Below, one piece after another: positions 50,075 through 63,080 of a DNA stretch of 64,000 nt. The translations under genes were made by a program, and so were the position numbers. Location: assembly GCA_017590115.1 (NCBI GenBank), contig JAGGNK010010225.1, positions 1,364,001 through 1,428,000 on the forward strand. Direction: 5' to 3'. The stretch's first letter is position 1. Every line of letters starts with the position of its first letter. Source of the DNA: Montifringilla adamsi (lineage: Eukaryota > Chordata > Aves > Passeriformes > Passeridae). Under the pieces are notes generated by a model. The model did not search any database, had not been told where the DNA came from, and saw only the letters and a list, made by a program, of their open reading frames with translations.

Positions 50075-52214
50075 TATGAAGGAGGGGTGCAATGTTGCAA
50101 TGCATAAACCATCACCCCTTGCCATGTCTCACTGCATTTTTTCCTGGTTTTTTTTCACCGGTGGCCTTGTATAAAATGATTTGCAATCACCATGTGGGTT
50201 AAATGATAACCTTTCAAGGCAGCCTTGCTGAGAAGAGTGCAGAAAGATCAAGCCTTCTGCCTTGTAATGGTCCCTTTTTCAATTCTTGAAGTAATATGTG
50301 CCTAATGCCACTATACCCAATCGTGCAGAGGACATTACTCTAGTACCTGGCTGGAGGCACATGGGGAATTAGGAAAACCTGCCTTGTCCACTGCTGGAAA
50401 AATGCAGCCTGAGCACTCGTCTTGCCTGGGACTTTGGTTACTCCTGGCTGGCTTAGGTTAGACCAGTCAATAAGCTGCGGCGTTATAAAAAAAAAGTATT
50501 GCAGGAAGACAGAGAGATGGGGTGGGGGCAGCCAGGGGAAGGGCTGCCAAGATCTGACACAATGGGCAGGACCATGAAATGTGGTAGAGCAGCGTCAATG
50601 GGGGCAGTAGGATTGTGCAAAGGGTAAGGCACAGGGACTTAGGGACTCCTTATGGGGTGATGCCTGCTGCTCCCCATGACTTTATCCCATTTCCCTGCCA
50701 TAAGGCATGGCAAAGCCCTTGAAGCAGCTGAACAGCCCAGGACTGAGACCAGATATGTGGTGCAGACAGATTTTCTGGTGCGACAACTATTTGCCCCATC
50801 CCTTCATTAAAATATCTTAAGTAAGGCAGTGGTGAGGGTGGCCTGCTGGTAAAATCACAACCAAAGACATTGCATCAAACTCATCAGGGAGAAAGTTTCT
50901 TTTCAACTTATTCAACTACAGCTCCCCTCACACAGACACTTTACAGTAACAAATTGTTTTCCCTGCAAATGTCTACACACAGCCAGCCTGCAAGTGCAGA
51001 TAGACATCTTGCAGAGAAAGGCAGGGCTCTGCTAGGTCTGACCCAGCCAGGCAGTGCCAGGAGGCCACACCACAGCATCTCGGGTGCCTTCAGACTTCTC
51101 ACGTTATCAAAATGTAATAGGCCAATAATCACAGGGTGCTGGCCAGGCCACAGCTCTGGCAAGCAGCATCAGCATTTCCCAGAGGTACAGCAGAAGATTG
51201 TCCAAGGAATTTCCCAACAGACAAGACATTTTGAGATGAATTTGGGTCGCAATGACCATCATTTCCAGACCTATTTTCTTTCAGGATCAAGGAGGGAAAC
51301 CTCCAGGTTTTCTCCTGTTGCCCACTCCCCACTTAGTCCTCTGAAGGATCAGGCATCTGTAGTTACTAATTTTTCCCTGTGTGAGGGCACAAGGCATCCA
51401 TGCTTTTCCATGAACCTACATAGTCAAAGCATGGCTCCAGCAAGCATGAATTTTTATTTTTGGTGCTTACTCTCCCTAGGGGACCCGCAAGCCTCCCTTA
51501 CTGTGGTACAGAAGGCGGTAAACAAGCGGGGAAAGCCTAGGCAAGCAGGTGTCCTTCTCTTGTCTGCTGATTTGAAATAGTATAGACAGCACTGGCATGT
51601 ATCTGAAGCACAGTCATTATATTTCCATAACTTTATCTGCAGAGGACATAGGAGTTACAATGCAATCAGTGCTATACAGTTTAAAGTGTAGCTGAGATGT
51701 ATTATAATGTCAGCTGCAGCGAAGAACATATGGTACAGCTTGCCACCCCACTATAGTATTTCTTCAAAAGACATTTTTCTTACAAAAACTAAGACATTAT
51801 CAGTCAAATTACAAGTAACCCATTTCCATTTATAGCATGCAGTCTACCCTCTGAGTCACACACATGATCGGCAATAGCAGCTGTGAGACTTCTAAAAGTT
51901 TCGTTGGGGGCTTTTTTTCCCTTTTATTTTTATACTCTTGATTCTGAAAATGTTTCTGCTTGAGTGGTGAAGCCTTCCCTCACCTCCCTTGTGAAAGCTC
52001 AGCATTTCCATGGCTGTCCCTTGCCTTGCCCAGAGGGCACATGTGGCCCCTGCTCGCAGTGCTTGGTGCTTCAAGCAATGGGATGTGCCTAAACTGGGGC
52101 ACAGAGCAAGTACCTCACTACCTAGTGCAACTCAGGGATCATTTCCGCCGTGGCTGGGTTGATTTAGCACAAATTTGGGGGAAATTGCCTGAAACCACAT
52201 ATTATTTACCACTC

Positions 52215-52781
52215 TGTTATGGTTTACCCCAGGCCAGCAGCTAAGCACCACACAGGCATTCACTCCCTACCGGCTTGGCTGGGGAAAGAATTGGAAAGAA
52301 AAGGAAAACCTTGTGAGCTGAGATAAAGCCAGTTTAATAGGAAAAGAAAAGGTAAAGCAAAACAAAGAACCAGTTCACTGCTTCCCGTGGGCAGGCAGGT
52401 GTTCAGCCACCTCCAGGAAAACAGGTTTCCACCACATCTGACAGTGAGTTGGGGAGACAAATGCCATCACTTCAAACATGCTCCCTTTCCTTCTTCTTCC
52501 CCCTACTTTATATGCTGAGCATTACTCCACATGGTATGGAATATCCTTTTGGTCAGTAGGGGTCAGGAATCCCAGCTGTGTTCCCTCCCAGCTTCTTATG
52601 CACTTCCAGCCCACTCACCGGTGTGAGAAGCAGAAAGGCCTTGACTCTGTGCAAGCACTGCTCGGCAATAACAAAAACATCCCTGGATTATCAACTCTGT
52701 GCTCAGCACAAATCCAAAACAGAGAGCCCCATAGCACGTATTGTGAATAAAATTAGCTCTACCCCAGCCAAAACCAGCACA
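52215..52781 (-). mobile_element. Solo LTR of an avian endogenous retrovirus, antisense
   Basis: Read on the minus strand the element begins TGTGCTGGTTTTGGCTGGGG at 52781 and ends CCATAACA at 52215, so it has the TG...CA ends of retroviral LTRs. Inside, in minus-strand order, there is an AGCATATAAAGTAGGG TATA-box-like segment and, further on, CCTATTAAACTGGC, a likely ATTAAA polyadenylation signal. The whole 567 bp resembles a family I recall as abundant in songbirds and other Neoaves (class ERV-L or ERV-K; name not certain). No internal retroviral genes are adjacent, so it is a solo LTR left by recombination. I see no exact target-site duplication (flanks cactc and gcctg), suggesting age or flank change. 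Confidence 0.88.
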
Positions 52782-53452
52782 GCCTGTTACTGAATCTTCC
52801 TACTGCTGTTTGCATCACCTGCAAGAACAAAGTCTCCCTTTTCTCTAAGGAGCAGAAGTGCTCTTTGTCATACTTAGCAAGACTTTGGCACCTCTTGATA
52901 TGAAATTGCTTTCATTTATAGCATGTTTGGTGTTTGCTCTAATTCCAATATGTTTTAATTTAGAAGCCACTCTTAAGGATTTCCCTGCAAAGAAAAAAGG
53001 TCAGGGTTATTTCCTTGGGGAAGGAGGGCAAGAGGAAGGTCAGAAAATTATTTAACAAAATAAAGATCGTACTGAATTGTCAGGAAAGTATTGAAGTGGA
53101 GCAGATGGGTTGTGTTTGCAAGCTCATTTGCATCATGAATACTTTGGCATCTCCCAGATTTTACATAAGCCTCCATCTTAATATTTTGTTACTTTACATT
53201 CATCTTTGTGCTCCTGCTCCCTTACTCACAGACACACTTTTCAAAGAGACTGAATTCTGAACTAGTGAGAGATGATGCAACTACAGTAAAGAAAGATTGT
53301 ATGTTTAAGGATGTGAGGTCAGGGTCTGTGACTGTCACATATAGCCCTAGAGCCATATCCTGCAGGGTCTATTAATGAGGGAAATTTTATACAAAACTTT
53401 CTTAAACCTTCACCAAACTAGGGCCTGAAACTTCAGTCCTACCTCATTTGAA

Positions 53453-53571
<119 letters not shown>

Positions 53572-54463
53572 TATTTTTTTTTTCACTGAAAAAAACAACA
53601 ATATTTACTGTTTAAGATCTTGAAATTAAATTTGGCAAAAAGAAAAGTGTTATGGAGTCTAAGAATGTGGAGATAAAAACCATGAAGAAGAATCTGAAAG
53701 AAGATTTCAAGTCCACACTGCACATTTTGCTGATTCCATTCTTCTCAGGTGGCAATCAGCAGAACGAGGTTCCTGAATAATACTGGAGTGGCCAAGGATG
53801 TGCATCCAAGACCTCCATGATGCAAAGTTTGCCCTCATAAGTGTTGTATTCTTCCATGATGGACAAATTGCTAAGCACACAGGGCTCAAGCTGTGGGGAC
53901 TGATCACAGGAGAGCCTTTGAGTACAGTACAGCAGCTCGAATGACAAATAACCAGGGAAAGAAGTGTGCAAGAAGGAGAGTGGGTGACGGTCAAAGGGCT
54001 TGGTGAGGTGAAAGGCAGATGTATGAGTCCTTCATCACCTAATAACTCCAGGTTACTGCAAGTGGACACTGAAACTTTGGACTTTAATCCTATCCTTATT
54101 GCTGCTTCCTAAATCCCACCAGGCATAATCAGAGGTGAACTCTACCAAGAACTGTACATGTTTACCAGCTAATCCACCACCATCTTAAAAAAGCCTGCTT
54201 AAAACTAACTGGAAAGAGAAGGTAGATTGAGCCACAGCCTTTCAGGGAGTTTGTGATGCCTATCTGCCTCCGGATAAGGGGAGCAGAGAAAGAAAATCCC
54301 ATAACTGCACATTGCAAGCTATGCCTCTGTTCATGCCTTACACTGCTGCAAGGCAGCTGGGTGGGGATCTGTGCCACCTGCTCTGCTCAAGAAGAATGAC
54401 TGAACACATCTTGCTGCAGCCATTGGTTTGTTTTCTAGTAAGAAGGTAGTCCATGCTGAACAC

Positions 54464-54756
54464 GGCTGGTTTTCTGTACAAAAGTCTTTGACGTCTGATT
54501 CACTGATTCAACAGGCTCCCAAATAAAATTAATCTTTCTTTGATGGGGAGGGAGGTGTCTGGTCTTCATCTTGGCAAGCTTTTGACTTCTGTGCATATAG
54601 CTGTGGATGAAGGTGAGGAATTATTTTTGCACTTGCTTATGAGAAGAACTGCATGGAGTTTAGGATAATCCCCTCACAGGAGCTACTTTTGCCAAGAAAA
54701 AAATGATAGTTGGATGCAAAGTCCTGTGTCCTGAGTTTAGTCTCAAATGAGATCAT
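54464..54756 (+). repeat. Tandem duplication, copy 1 (293 bp)
   Basis: Begins ggctggttttctgtacaaaa and ends gtctcaaatgagatcat, immediately followed by the second copy. The unit has no transposon signature or coding frame that I recognise. Confidence 0.97.
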
Positions 54757-55058
54757 GGCTGGTTTTCTGTACAAAAGACTTTGACATCTGATTCACTGAT
54801 TCAATAGGCTCCCAGATAAAATGAATCTTTCTTTGATGGGGAGGGAGGTGTCTGGTCTTCATCTTGGCAAGCTTTTGACTTCTGTGCATATAGCTGTGGA
54901 TGAAGGTGAGGAATTATTTTTGCACTTGCTTATGAGAAGAACTGCATGGAGTTTAGGATAATCCCCTCACAGGAGCTACTTTTGCCAAGAAAAAAATGAT
55001 AGTTGGATGCAAAGTCCTGTGTCCTGAGTTTAATAACTCAAGTCTCAAATGAGATCAT
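54757..55058 (+). repeat. Tandem duplication, copy 2 (302 bp)
   Basis: Same order and sequence as copy 1 with only a handful of substitutions (for example acgtctg to acatctg, and aaataaaattaat to agataaaatgaat) and one 8-bp insertion (taactcaa-like) near 55033. It is followed by attggttttgtacaaa, which resembles the beginning of the unit, suggesting the duplication arose between short similar sequences. Confidence 0.97.
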
Positions 55059-58000
55059 ATTGGTTTTGTACAAATGAACCAGCACCTGAATTTGACTTCA
55101 AGGGAGGAAGCAAACTGCAGAAAGTGCCTAAGTTATGCACATGAACGGGTGAAGAAAATGGAGCTTAACCCAGAAGTTTCTCCCTTGTGGCACCCTCTAG
55201 CAGCAGATCATGGAAAGTAACCTGAGGCTTGGGTGCCAAACCAAGGATCCAGGATGGTCCTTACAGACCCACCCACCCAGGACAACTTTGTACCAACCCA
55301 GTGAATAATCTCTTCCACATTCTGGAGCACTCTAACCTCCCAGAAGGATGGAAAAATTATCTGGGATGGGTCCAGGGTTGATAGAGGAAACTGAGCAGAA
55401 GTTTTTTACTCCTGGCACACTGGTTTCCCTTCCTCTGCTCTCCACCCTGACTGTTTGCTTTGATAGCTCAAGCCATTGTCTCTCCTCACTGGAAGAGTAA
55501 CCAGTGTATTTCTATTTGCAGACTTCTGGATGCAAGACCTTCACATGTCTGTTCCCAATTAGTTCTTCTCTTGCAAAGGAAGGGAGACAATATAATGAAT
55601 ACATCTATTTTGTGGAACACAGTTTTAATTGAAATGTTTGCTGCTGTTGCCACCATTGGATTAAGAGAGCAGATCTTCGATACCAAAGAGATTAAGTTAG
55701 TTTATATCTGCAGAATGCAAGTGAGTGGAGTAATTGGAAACTATAAAGAGAGAAAAAAAGAGATCACAACTCCAGCATCGCAAATGGGGAGGAAGTGCTG
55801 CACTGCTATTGTCACACACTATTGTCACATTGAAGTAGATGCATGAAATAAAAGTAGCCCTCGCTGTGAATGCTCCTGTCCTGCACTAAGGTTTGTATGT
55901 ACACATTGTCTTCTGGTCTGGAAACAAGATCCACACTTGAAAAAAGTTCCTCTCCATATTGGAGAAATAAATTTGTGCTCAGACCTCCCAGTGTTAGAAA
56001 GCTAAAAACATCTGCAAAAAAAGCTGTTATGTCCTCCCCCAAAGTAAAAACTCCATCCTGGTTTCCATGGCTTGCCACCTTGTGACTAGTATATGTTCCT
56101 TCAGCTGAATAGACTTTGGGGGATTTAAACCACATGAGAACCTGACCCTGAGAGCTCGCCCTTGGTTGCAGCAATCACTGCAGGGAGGTGGGCTGGATTC
56201 CACTATGCAAAGGGTTTTGTAAGTGGCTGTGGTGCAATCATGCAAAGGCTTGGCCGCCGCCTACAAAGCCAGGCTGTGCTGCCCTTCGTGAGCTGAAACC
56301 CAGGCTCAGAGTGGTCTGCCTTGCTCAGGCAGGACATGTCTTTTCTTCTTTTTCTCTTTGGTCTTTTTTCTTCCCTTTAGCAGACAGAAGACTTGTTCAT
56401 TTCCCATTCCTGCTTACTGAATTATTCATCAAAAACATCACCAATGTTCCACTGGTATCTTCTTTTCTGCCAGGGAGCTCATCATCCAACAATTCCTCTT
56501 CGGTACTGACTTGTAATCAGAGCAATTAGCAACCCATTAAAGGTCTCAGCATGCCCATGTCTGTGGGGGTACAGAGTGCAACTCAGGAGCTGGTCCACTT
56601 TGACTCCAAAAATCATGCAGAAGACCCACAGGATACAGTCTATTGTGCAGAGCAACAAACCTACATCAAGAGGAGGGGTCGGATGCTCAGAAGAGGAGTT
56701 TTCAGGAGTTTACAGTGAGATCACAGAAACAGCACATCAATTTGGCCTGATCTCAGTGGTGAGAATACAAGGTCCCGGGCACTGCCTGAGGGGTGGGATA
56801 TACTTCTCGTGTGGCTATTCAGCCTGCTCCAAACAAGGTTGTTCAGCTCCCAGGTGTATGGTATTTCCACCCCTTTTTTTGCTGGAAGGAGCTAAAGGGA
56901 ACATGAAGGGCTGTCAATCATTTCCTCTGATGCTCTGAAAATGAAAAAAATTGGTAACCAAATGGCAGTGGAAATCGGCGTAGTAGGGCTGGGCTGTTCA
57001 TCCCTTTGGCGCATTGAGGGAGCCTGGCTTGGCAAAGTGCAAAGTACCCTTGCAGGCATCTGCTTGTTACTACTGCTCAGGACCAACACACTCTGGGGCT
57101 TCAATACCACACTTCTGCCTCTAGAAAAGCACTTTACCATGACTCAGGTTCCTCCCTGGTCACCATGAGCTCATCAGCTCACAGGGGAAGGAGGTTCTGA
57201 GCCAAGATCTCTCCCTACCTGCTCTCTGCACCAGTGATCAACTACATGTAACATGAAGTGGTGGATACCCTCAGTGTGAAAGGTCAACATAAACACCATC
57301 CTTGTAAATGCTCCCTTTAGAAAATATGCGCATGGATTTCCTATTCTATCTTCCAGTCTGTGCCTGGGGCTTAATAGGGCAGGACCAGAGCTATTCATCA
57401 CCTTTCCCCTCTGTCCTTTGCCTTCCTAACATACCAGAAATGCTCTTCTGCACTTCTGGGCTCTACCTCTGCTAATGTCTCTGGAAAGATAATCTGTTGA
57501 GAAAGAATGAGAGTTATTAAATCAATAAACACTGCTAACCTTTCAACTGTGCCCATCCAAGGAGATCTTCTCACCTCTGCAGCAATTGCTTGCTTTAACA
57601 GATTGAAAGCAAAGTGTTCTTAGTGCATATGTCAAATAAGACAGGAAAAAACATGCTCTTTCTCTGTCAGGAAAGTGAAAGTGTCCATGGGGGCTCCCAG
57701 CATATTTCTCATAACTCTAAGACTGAAAGCTCTAAACCCTGTGTGAAATTTTCCTGTGCATGCCCAGATGTCTTTACTGGGGGAGAAGCAATCACACTTA
57801 TACACAGCCAGGTCAAAATACCTGAATAATGCCTCAAATTATTTTAATGACTTTTGCCTGAGTTGGGATTCTTAAGCAGGAAACATCTGCAATTTTTTTC
57901 TGAATCCGCTTCTGGAAGTCAAAGTGCAGAACTGCAGCCTGTGCTTGAGCCTAAGCCTGCCAGGAGGAGCAGTGAGCTGCTGGGGCATCTTTCAGCTCGT

Positions 58001-61000
58001 CAACAGTGAGGAGATGACTAAACATTTTTCTGTTCTCGTGAAGGCCAAGGTCTCTGATAAGCACATGGCGACTCGTCTTGTTATGAATATCAGCAGAAAT
58101 TGCACGTGCTTATCTCATTTTACGGTTTTAGCGAGTTTGTTTCTTTGGTCTGCACAAGAAGTATCTGTTCTCAAAGCCAAATCTGCAACGTGGCTCGGCA
58201 GTAATGACTGGAGAGAAAGATTTTGCTCATTCAGGAAATTTCTCCCTCCTCCAAATATCAACAGGATTCCTCAGCTTCCTGAAAAACACATGAATGAACT
58301 GTTAATGGGTCTTGGCTCTTGTGTTAGGAAAACATGATATAAATTGTATTTGGGGATCATCCCTGTTTACATGCCCGCAGGAACTGAAATTGCTTTCCAG
58401 AAACTATTTCCAGATAATACTAGTGTACATTCTTCTGACTTAAAAATAGCCAACTCACTGCTTAAAGCACAGGGTAAAAGTCTTTCTATCTGCAAAACAG
58501 ATCCCAGAAGCTTTTCTTAAGTTGTCATGAGATCCTCCTAAACCCTGTTGTATTTATGTTTATTATAGTAGAAATATGACTCTGAACCTCCTTTATCTTG
58601 CAGCAGGAATGGGCCAGGCTCCTGTGTTTTGTGTGTGCATGCTGTGTCAGTGAGCTTCCCAGAGACTGCAGGAGAGGGATTTTCAGGAACAATATTGTCA
58701 AAGTTAATCCTTTAGGGGGAAAAATACCCTGAAATCCACTGCAGCTTTAAATGGCATAAGTTGTAACACAAGTGTTTAGGTTTGTTCTTTTTTTTCCTTC
58801 ACACATTCTCTGAGGAGAAAGCAAGAAAAAAAGTCTTCTGTGTGGTTTTTGTTTTTTGGAGGTTTTTTTGTAGGTGCTGGTACCGTGACAGTAACATGCA
58901 CAGTGAACAACGGGGCACCACAAAACAGCATTTCCAGGGCATGGAGTCCTTTCCCAGCATCTGTGGCTGTGAGCTGCAATGCCCTACACTGACTCATTTG
59001 CCTCAGCTTGGCCTGGCTGTAGAAACACTTGATATGACTTAGCATCACAACTGCTCAAGGGGTCTCAGCACGGAAAGGATGCACCAAGCCCTGAGTCACG
59101 TCATCTGAGATCCACAGGCCAGGCCAAAGAAGAAGTGATTTGTTAAAATAATGAAACAGCCAGTAAAACAGAATAGAGGTCCAGCAGTGCTGTAAGCAAG
59201 CCAGATGTCTCTCAGGCTTTATGGAGACAAGCTGTTGGAGCAAGCTGTGTTGTGCCTGCACTCAGCTTCAGTGGGACTTTCCCAAGGCCAAGGACAGATT
59301 TAACAAAGTGTCTTCCCCTTTTTCAGATGCAGGTGCATTTAAGAACTGCATGATCCCACTGCCACCGTGCTCTTGAGCGTCTTCCAAGCAGGGAGCAATG
59401 CCCATATGCTCTCTCCTCTCTTCCTGAATCACCTGTAGGAGATACTGCCCAGAGCCAGTGCCCACCTCAGTCCCTCCTGGGCTGGGGGCAGAAACAGTGT
59501 ACCCAGGAGAGCATCCTCTGCTGCCCCCTCCTCCCTCTGCCAGGGTGCTGCCAGTCTGCACACCCATTTTGGGGCTGATGGACGTCAGTGTCACAGCAGT
59601 GTGTGTCACAGACACATCAGGGTCGCCTTCTCTGATGAACCAGGCATGTTTGCCGCCATAAGAGTTGCCAGTCAGTCGGCCTGGCAGTGTCTCATGGGGA
59701 CAAGGGGAGATACGGGCTAGCACAGCTCATGCTGAAACCTTTCCAGACCTGCTGCCAAGCAGAATCACCTCCAGAGACTCCCCTTCAAACAGGAGATCCA
59801 CGAGAGCTACGTGCCAAGCTGCAATAAGAAACGGAGGCTGCGAGTTGTGTAATATTTACATTTAATACAATCCACTGACATCTGACATTTTTCTGGTAAA
59901 TTTTACGTGGGCCATAAACACTTCTGGATCGCTGAGTAAATTTTAACTCCTCTGAAGGTCTTTTGTGCTGGTGGTATCTGGAATGAAATATTTCTCTGCC
60001 TTTTCCCCCCAAACCTCATCCATCCTCATCTCTTTGAGCACCGGGATCTGCTGTGAGACTTCTTATGCATCCTTGGTGCATCAATGCTCGGAAGTATCCC
60101 CCCTTTTTGTATTTTTGGTGTGATATTCCCCGTTATTGGTTTCCCTCTGAGGTGCAAACAGCAGGCACATGGCAAACCCAGCTTTCCTGCACTCCAGCCC
60201 TCAGAGCAAGCAGCATCATCCCTCAGTTGGGTATGTGCAAGCTGTCCCCTTGATTCTAGCCTTGCTACACTTTCACTTGGTGATTTGTACACAGCTGCCC
60301 TGCAAAGTAACGGTGTCACAAAGAGACACCCTTTTAAAAGCAATAAAAATTCAAAAACAGGGAAAGAAAATTAATAGTTGAGCAGCCAGTCCACCTCTGG
60401 TAATGAAACACAAAGTGGAGAGACAAGGAAAACCTGAGTCAAACTCAATGGCTCCAGGCTCTGTCTCCAATCCCTTCCCCTCAGACCTTGGAAGGAGGCC
60501 AGCAGAGCATCCCGGTATCTGAAACAGTACCCGACGCTGAAGTTCAGATCAATTTGTGCTCTGCAGCCTATTAACTTTTTGTTAATCCTCCCCACATTGT
60601 TTTACATCTTGCCTTCCATCACGGACAAGGAGGGTTGGTGGCAGTGCCAGGGTGACTAATGGCGAGTGCCCCCTGGAAGCTGGGGATGTTCAAGCTACAG
60701 GCAGGTGCGGGGCTTAATGGGCTCTGGCGATGCTGCCAAGATGTAATTGCCGTAAATCAGCCCGAGCCTTGTGCAAGCAGCTCCCTGCGTTTTGAAGTCC
60801 ATTTGCCCTTATTGCTTGTTCAGCTCCTTAATGCATTAATGATAAGATAGCACGGGGAATATGCAGTACAGCCTCCTCTCCACCCACAAAAATCCTGAAG
60901 TAAGGAATCAATACTACGCCTATCTGCTCTGACCACAGAGGAGAGGAATGTAGACAATGCTGGAGGCAGGGGAGATCTCTTTTTCCAAAGGTTTCTTTGC

Positions 61001-63060
61001 AATCCCAGGGGAGGGTTAAGCATCTTTAAGGACTGTGGGGGCTGGTTTGAAGAAATATCCCTCAGCTTTCCACAAGACTGCAGCACTTCTTCCCTTGCTA
61101 CCTGTCTGCATGGTATGGCAAAAATATAACTATTTTTATTTGTGCCTGACAGTGCTGCTCAAATACTTTTTTGATTGAAATCTGCTGCATTAACAAAAAA
61201 AACAAGGAGAGTACCACATAAGGACTGGAATGTTTTTTCTTATGTTCTGGCAAGCTCAGTAAATCAAGTGTTAAGCAAATAACTTGTTTGTCATGGCAAA
61301 TAACTTGTCTCTAAACGGGCCAAACTCTTGACCTTCAAGGAGGTGACGGTGTTGGGTCTGTGAGCTGATCCCAGACAGGCAGAGGAAAACTGTGGGCAGC
61401 TTAGAGGGCTGTCCTGATGCTCAGTGCCACCATCTCCTGCTGTTGGGGTACCCAGGGGTCACGGCATTCCTAGTTAGCACAGGGCAGCTGTGTGGGGACC
61501 AGGGAGGCAGAGAAGCTGTGAGCCAGCCAGTGAAGCCAGGGCAGCCAAGGCTATTTCCTCAGCCCCAGGAGTGATCAGCTCCTGGGAAGTTACTGGGCTT
61601 GCCCACAAAGGAAAGAGCCCCAGCACTGTGCACAAGCAGCAGTTCCCTTTGAGCTGGCTGAGTCTTGGCAGGGTTTTCTCCCCTCCACCCCCCTGATTAG
61701 TGCATTATAACTGCTTGACAAATTGCTGGTGCTCTATTGACACGTTTATACTGCTGCTTTCTTCCCAGGCAGTCAAGAGGATCCTGGCTGCTGGTAACAG
61801 GCGCTCTTGGGCATTGCAAACACCGACTGATGCAGGCACCACCCTGTAAAAATGAAAAATGTAGACATCCATGCAGAGACTATCACCCTTTTGATGCTGA
61901 CATCGTTTTCATTCTGCCCCATCTCCTCTTTTTCATGTAAAACATTTAGAAGCTGGAAAACCAGACGGAAAGGGCAAAGAGGTAAAAAATCTCTGTCTGG
62001 CTGTTCTTCATTGCCTAGCACAGATTAAGGCAATGAACAGTTCCTACCCACAGAACAGTTAGAGCAGTGAACTGCCTCTGCCTGTCTTAGTCTGATGGCA
62101 CATCTTGTCCCTATCCTTGTCACCAGCACAAAGTAGGGGCTGGCCTGACCTGTACCAGAAAGCACAGCCCCAGAGGGAGAGCTGGGGTGGATCTCAGCGT
62201 GGGCACAGTCTAATTTGTTGGAATAACCCCTTCCCCAGCTCCTGCCCCCAGCTAGTGGAACATGTGGTGATCTTGGGAACTGGCTGTTCCTCAGGTGTCA
62301 GCTGTGAAGCTGGTTCTGCACCATCTCAACTTGTTTGGGAGAAGGATGACCATTTGAGCTCTGCTTAGCTGCCATTAAAGAAGCAGATGAATAATGGGGT
62401 AAAGTCTGGGCCCCTGTATTTGTTCTCTGGTGCAAAAGGCAGTCTTGATATCCTTGTTCTGTTTTTACTTTGAAATATTTTTAATCCATTGCCTCTTGGA
62501 AAACTTTTTGTCCTGGATCAATTTGTGTTCTGGGTATTACAATGTACCTAAAATGACTCTGCAATCTTGTGTCACAGGTAATAAAACTTATTTATTCACT
62601 CTGCTATCCATTACTGAATTGCATGCATTAACTCCTCAAAGTACTGTGGACCAGCTAGCTGGGTGGGTCCTTCCACAGAGGTCCATGTCTTTGGAAGTGA
62701 AGGTCAAGAGTTTTGCTCCTGCTGCTGCATGTGTGTGACGGGCTGTGACCCAGGGCTGGCTCCACTGGCGCGTGCCAGCAGATCACTGCCTCTGCTGCTG
62801 CCAGCAGAGCTACGTGGCAGTCAAGAGAAGCTATACAATTAGCAAGTGACAATCCTTCTGGCAGGGCACAAAGCAGAGAAGTCGTCTCCTCACGGCGTGG
62901 CGTCGGCTCCCCTCGAGGCATGACTCAGCTCAGAGGATCTGCTGCATCTGAACGTGGGGCTCAACGGGGCTTGGGCCACCAAAGGTGCTGAGTGCAGAGG
63001 ACCAAAGGGTTGCAGGTTGCAGATGCCATAGAAGAGGGACAAATAGCCCAGCTTTGCTAC

Positions 63061-63080
63061 AAACAAACAAACAAACAAAC
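63061..63080. repeat. (AAAC)5 microsatellite
   Basis: Five perfect AAAC units are read directly from the sequence. Confidence 0.95.

Larger units (their letters stand above)
42891..52214. other. Intergenic sequence, no gene seen
   Basis: No credible exon was found. A T-rich tract is at 43973-44037, an (atagat)n-type run at 50035-50074 and a local 10-bp tandem of tagatcccat at 45834-45858. An AT-rich block at about 46770-47235 with many ATTA/TAAT motifs, and another at 48430-48600, are candidate conserved regulatory elements. A 236-codon frame at 50870-51580 on the + strand resembles no protein I know and has no evident splice or start context. Confidence 0.65.

Noticed and set aside
50870..51580. 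236-codon open frame on the + strand
   Set aside because: No recognisable domain, signal or similarity and no supporting splice or promoter signals. Kept only as intergenic.
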